Source: an uncultured Hyphomonas sp. (GTDB lineage Bacteria; Pseudomonadota; Alphaproteobacteria; Caulobacterales; Hyphomonadaceae). Taken from it: a stretch of DNA of 64,000 nt. The notes beneath the pieces were generated by a model. That model was not told where the DNA came from, made no database searches, and saw only the letters and a list, made by a program, of their open reading frames with translations. The stretch is taken from positions 3,286,001 through 3,350,000 of the forward strand of contig NZ_OY782759.1 of assembly GCF_963678195.1 (NCBI RefSeq), given 5' to 3'. The position numbers and the translations under genes are program-made. Every line of letters begins with the position of its first letter. Positions within the stretch are counted from its first letter, which is position 1. Positions 61,018 to 64,000 of this stretch are shown piece by piece.

Positions 61018-61929
61018 ATGGCAAAGGTTCAGGCCAACGGCATCGACATCGAGTATGAAGAGTTCGGGTCGAAGGATGATCCGATGATGTTGCTCGTCAT
61101 GGGGTTTTCGAGCCAACTGACCAATTGGCCGGAAAGTCTCATCCGGGGGCTGACGGATGCCGGGCGCCGGGTCGTGATCTTCGACAATCGAGATATTGGC
61201 CTGACAACGGAACTCCAAGGCCATACGCCTCCTTCGCCGCGCGACATCGTGAAAGGGATCGCTGCCGGAGAACCGATGCATGAGAAAGTTCCCTACCTGC
61301 TGGACGACATGGCCGCCGATGCAGCGGCGCTGATCGAAGCCCTCGGCGCGGACCAGGCAGATGTGATGGGCGTCTCCATGGGCGGCATGATTGTGCAGCT
61401 GATGGCGCTGAACCATCCCGAACGCGTCCGCACGCTTATCCCGGTCATGACCACGTCCGGAGACCCGTCCCTGCCGCCTGCCACACCGGAAGCCACCGCC
61501 GCGCTGACCGCCGTGCCGGAGGAACGTACGCCAGACGCGATCGCCGAGCTCGCCGTCAAAGGGCGCGCAGCCTATGGCTCTCATCCGGACATCCGCACGC
61601 CGGACGATGAAATCCGTGCCAATGCGATTGCCGCCATGCAGCGCTCTGACCGGCCGATGGGAACAGCCCGGCAATACGCAGCCATCCTGGCCCAGCCGCG
61701 CTGGCATGAGCGCCTTGCCACACTCGACGTTCCGACACTGGTCCTGCACGGCGAAATGGACACGCTGATCCTGCCCGCCGCAGGACAGGATATTGCCCGG
61801 CGTGTGCCCGGCGCAAAAATCGAGATCATTGAAAAATGGGGGCACGATCTCTCTGAAGCCGTCATGCCGGTCCTTCTGAATAGGATCGTCCCCTTTCTGG
61901 GCCAGACCACGCCTGCAGGAGAGAATTGA
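61018..61929 (+). CDS. Alpha/beta hydrolase, tandem copy 2
   Basis: 303 residues. GVSMGGMIVQLMALNHPERVRTLIPVMTTSGDP is almost the same as in copy 1, while the N-terminal region differs more (DDPMMLLVMGFSSQLTNWPESLI). HGEMDTLILPAAGQDIARRV and EKWGHDLSEAVMP hold the acid and His. The stop overlaps the next ATG (TGATG). The tandem likely arose by duplication. Confidence 0.88.
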   Translation: MAKVQANGIDIEYEEFGSKDDPMMLLVMGFSSQLTNWPESLIRGLTDAGRRVVIFDNRDIGLTTELQGHTPPSPRDIVKGIAAGEPMHEKVPYLLDDMAADAAALIEALGADQADVMGVSMGGMIVQLMALNHPERVRTLIPVMTTSGDPSLPPATPEATAALTAVPEERTPDAIAELAVKGRAAYGSHPDIRTPDDEIRANAIAAMQRSDRPMGTARQYAAILAQPRWHERLATLDVPTLVLHGEMDTLILPAAGQDIARRVPGAKIEIIEKWGHDLSEAVMPVLLNRIVPFLGQTTPAGEN

Positions 61930-62630
61930 TGCTGGAAAAAATCGACACGGATGTCTGGCTCACCGAAGGCCCGATTGTAGACTTCCACGGATTTCCCTAT
62001 CCGACCCGGTCGATCATCATCCGCCTGCCGGATGGCGCACTCTGGGTCTGGTCGCCCGTGGCCCTGACGCCGGAGCTCAAGGCAGAAGTGGACGCGCTGG
62101 GCCCGGTCGCCCACCTTGTCAGCCCCAACAAGATCCACCACCTTTACCTCACCGAATGGCACGAGGCGTATCCGGACGCCAAGCTATGGGGTCCGGCCAG
62201 CACCATCCGCAAGCGGAAGGACCTGCCCTTTCAGCCGGCCCTGGAAGACACCCCGCCCGACGCCTGGCAGGACGTGTTTGAGCAGGGCTGGTTCCGGGGC
62301 TCTTTTTTCATGGACGAGATCGCCTTTGTCCACCGGCCGAGCGGAACAGCTATATTCGCCGACCTGTCCGAGCATTTCAGCGAAAGTTTCCTTGAGCAAA
62401 ACTGGAAAGGCTGGAAAGGGCTGTTCGCAAAGCCCTGGGGCATTGTCGTTGGCAAGGGCTACGCCCCACTCGAATGGCGGCTCAGCTTCATCAACCGAAA
62501 ACCCGCGCGTGACGCCTTCAACAAGGTCGCGGCGACCCATCCCGACAGGATCATCATGGCCCATGGCGAGTGGATCCCGACCGGCGGAGAGGCCTTCCTG
62601 CGCCAGGCCTTTGTCTGGCTGGTCCGCTGA
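61929..62630 (+). CDS. DUF4336 domain protein (metallo-beta-lactamase-like fold)
   Basis: 233 residues. LSPNKIHHLYLTEWHEAYPDAKLWGP and FADLSEHFSE are DUF4336 features; the fold is related to metallo-beta-lactamases but only two or three of the usual metal His are visible (HHLYL, EHF, HGEW). Role unknown. ATG 61929 overlaps the previous stop; a TTG at 61926 is less likely. Coupled to the hydrolase tandem. Confidence 0.85.
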   Translation: MLEKIDTDVWLTEGPIVDFHGFPYPTRSIIIRLPDGALWVWSPVALTPELKAEVDALGPVAHLVSPNKIHHLYLTEWHEAYPDAKLWGPASTIRKRKDLPFQPALEDTPPDAWQDVFEQGWFRGSFFMDEIAFVHRPSGTAIFADLSEHFSESFLEQNWKGWKGLFAKPWGIVVGKGYAPLEWRLSFINRKPARDAFNKVAATHPDRIIMAHGEWIPTGGEAFLRQAFVWLVR

Positions 62631-62644
62631 CAAAGGAGACTGAC

Positions 62645-63427
62645 ATGACCGCCCCCGCCCCTTCCGGCATCCGGACCGAAATCGATGGCGACATCATGAT
62701 CGTCACCATCGACCGCCCGGCTGCTCGCAACTCTGTCGACCGGCCGACAGCCGATGCGCTCTACGAAGCCTTCAAGGCATTCGATGCAGACGAGGCGCTG
62801 TCTGTCGCAATTCTGACCGGTACGGGCGGCAATTTCTGCGCGGGCGCTGACCTGAAGGCCGTCGCCGCCGGCAGGGGCAACAAATCGGTGCCCGATGGCG
62901 ACTATGGCCCAATGGGCCCGTCGCGGCTTGACCTGTCCAAGCCGGTGATCGCCGCCGTTGACGGTTACGCCGTCGCGGGCGGGCTGGAACTCGCCTGTTG
63001 GTGTGACCTGCGGGTAGCCTCACCCGGCGCGAAGTTCGGCGTGTTCTGCCGCCGGTTCGGCGTGCCGCTGATCGATGGCGGCACCATCCGCCTGCCGCGC
63101 CTGATCGGGGCCTCCCGCGCGATGGACATGATCCTCACCGGACGCGAGGTCGGTGCGGAGGAAGCCCTGTCGTTCGGATTGGCGAACTATCTGTCGGGCG
63201 AAGACTCCGCCCTGCCAATGGCCAAGGAGCTTGCCCGGCGCATTGCCAGCTTCCCGCAAATCTGCATGCGGACAGATCGCGCCTCCGCCCTAGCGCAGTG
63301 GTCGCTGCCGATGGAGGAAGCGCTACGCCGGGAGATCGCAGGCGGCCTGGCCGTCATCGAGATGGGCGAAACCCGGGATGGCGCCAAACGTTTCACCGCC
63401 GGCGTCGGCCGTGGCGGCCTCTTCTGA
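62645..63427 (+). CDS. Enoyl-CoA hydratase/isomerase family protein (copy 2)
   Basis: 260 residues. Crotonase fold: TIDRPAARNSVDRPTADALYEAF, oxyanion GGNFCAGADLKAVA, AAVDGYAVAGGLELACWCDLRVA. At the first catalytic Glu position it has Cys (KFGVFCRRFGVPLIDGGTIRLPRL), a known crotonase subfamily, so true hydratase activity is not certain. AAAGGAG precedes ATG 62645. It ends 105 bp inside the convergent membrane gene. Confidence 0.9.
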   Translation: MTAPAPSGIRTEIDGDIMIVTIDRPAARNSVDRPTADALYEAFKAFDADEALSVAILTGTGGNFCAGADLKAVAAGRGNKSVPDGDYGPMGPSRLDLSKPVIAAVDGYAVAGGLELACWCDLRVASPGAKFGVFCRRFGVPLIDGGTIRLPRLIGASRAMDMILTGREVGAEEALSFGLANYLSGEDSALPMAKELARRIASFPQICMRTDRASALAQWSLPMEEALRREIAGGLAVIEMGETRDGAKRFTAGVGRGGLF

Positions 63428-63700
63428 CAGATAGGGCGCGCCCGGACGCTCGGTCAGGCGGCGGCCCTGCCAAAGGGTAAAGAAGCCGATACCAACCCAG
63501 ATCACGTTGATCGTTGTCGATGGGATCGCGCCATTATAGCCGCTGTTGACGATGAAGCCGGTTGCTCCGATCACGTTCATCACCTGGTAGGCACGCGAGC
63601 GGCCATCCATCTTTCCGGCGGAAAGCATGAGGTAGGCGATCAGGATGAGAACAGCCCCGGCCCAGCCGGACATCTCAATGAGGAAGTGCGTAACAGACAT
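63323..63700 (-). CDS. CBU_0592 family small membrane protein
   Basis: About 125 residues, three helices near 8-28, 35-58 and 62-78: FLIEMSGWAGAVLILIAYLML, YQVMNVIGATGFIVNSGYNGAIPSTTINVIWVGIGFFTLWQGRR. This is the CBU_0592 pattern. The last 35 residues are polar and run antisense to the end of the crotonase gene. ATG 63700 has GAGGCG upstream. Function unknown. Confidence 0.75.
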   Translation of the reverse strand: MSVTHFLIEMSGWAGAVLILIAYLMLSAGKMDGRSRAYQVMNVIGATGFIVNSGYNGAIPSTTINVIWVGIGFFTLWQGRRLTERPGAPYLSEEAATADAGGETFGAIPGFAHLDDGQAACDLPA

Positions 63701-63820
63701 GGGGCGCCTCGCGAGTCCGGTATATTTTCGCCCCGTAATCTTACTTTTCTTCTCGCGCAATCATAAAATTGCACTGCCCTGAAAATTTCATTTTTCGGAC
63801 ATCACGTCAGGCAGGAAACT

Positions 63821-64000
63821 CTACCAGCCGCCACCCCCGCCGCCGCCTCCGCCACCACCTGATGAGCCCCCTCCGCCACCACCGGATGAACTGGAACTTT
63901 GCGGCAGGGAGCTGGAAACCCCGGTGCTCATACTGGACATGATGGCATCGTTCATCCCGCCGACATTGCGGAAGGACCGGCTGCCAAAATGCCCCCAGGC
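63821..64000 (-). CDS. C-terminal end of a Gly/Ser-rich membrane protein (DUF2207-like), cut by window edge
   Basis: 59 codons plus a TAG stop at 63821. The peptide reads AWGHFGSRSFRNVGGMNDAI, then SSMSTGVSSSLPQSSSSS and a poly-glycine tail ending in Trp. This is the typical C-terminus of DUF2207 predicted membrane proteins. The bulk of the gene lies beyond the window, so the family call is tentative. Repeated GGT/GGC codons make the tail repeat-like in DNA. Confidence 0.6.
   Translation of the reverse strand, partial: AWGHFGSRSFRNVGGMNDAIMSSMSTGVSSSLPQSSSSSGGGGGGSSGGGGGGGGGGGW

Noticed and set aside
1..64000. CRISPR array, restriction-modification or other classical defence genes
   Set aside because: No regularly spaced repeats or Cas, methyltransferase/endonuclease or toxin-antitoxin pairs were recognised; the three repeat A copies are too few and unevenly spaced.

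Overview
The window is GC-rich, densely coding alphaproteobacterial chromosome. Several genes point to Caulobacterales, most likely Hyphomonadaceae (Hyphomonas/Henriciella-like): a SpmX-type polar muramidase homologue with two C-terminal membrane helices (189-1346), the cell-cycle hybrid kinase CckA (42955-45540), the flagellin regulator FlbT (52645-53031), a DksA that has lost most zinc-finger cysteines, and a TorF-type porin. No phage, integrase, transposase, CRISPR array, rRNA operon or classical defence island was seen. The window is ordinary core chromosome with small lineage-specific pockets.

Layout. 1-4.6 kb: isovaleryl-CoA dehydrogenase (cut by the window edge), spmX, mgtE, an acyl-CoA dehydrogenase, and a MarR regulator facing a secreted TPR gene across a region with palindromic operator-like motifs. 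5.4-9.4 kb: a bacteriophytochrome HWE kinase with its own receiver, next to the heme oxygenase that would make its biliverdin, flanked by dispersed repeats and tRNA-Leu(GAG). 9.4-15 kb: lipB, a row of four DUF805-type membrane genes, and the biotin-carrying subunit of an acyl-CoA carboxylase. 15-22.6 kb: DUF2157 protein, small ion channel, SDR, TorF porin, CPA2 cation/proton antiporter, alanine dehydrogenase, MlaC-like protein, tRNA-Leu(UAA). 22.6-27.7 kb: a minus-strand run of serine hydrolase, CinA-like protein, membrane protein, crotonase and thiolase. 27.8-35.6 kb: osmC, map, radC, two tandem MFS transporters, and thrB - two membrane genes - rnhA. 35.6-37.8 kb: divergent selU and selD, i.e. 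the selenouridine branch of selenium use. 37.8-42.9 kb: paired cysteine-patterned lipoproteins, nitronate monooxygenase-like enzyme, class B-type acid phosphatase lipoprotein, alpha/beta hydrolase, a palindrome-rich gene-free stretch, and TrmO. 43-53 kb: cckA, DUF885 and YceI lipoproteins, a FliM-type protein, dksA, an unknown bitopic protein, marC, flbT with an unknown partner. 53.4-59.4 kb: a MoxR ATPase and its VWA partner, separated by an unknown 708-residue membrane protein, a DUF2270 protein and a secreted protein. 59.4-64 kb: DUF2165, tandem alpha/beta hydrolases with DUF4336 and a crotonase, a CBU_0592-like membrane protein, and the glycine-rich tail of a DUF2207-like protein cut by the window edge.

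Functionally the window mixes polar development and cell-cycle control (SpmX, CckA, FlbT), branched-chain and fatty acyl-CoA catabolism (Ivd, ACAD, thiolase, crotonases, acyl-CoA carboxylase) and envelope maintenance. The least explained pieces are the interrupted MoxR/VWA locus, the DUF805 array, the structured element upstream of flbT, the cysteine-patterned lipoprotein pair and the palindromic intergenic repeats. All coordinates come from reading the sequence; no database search was run.
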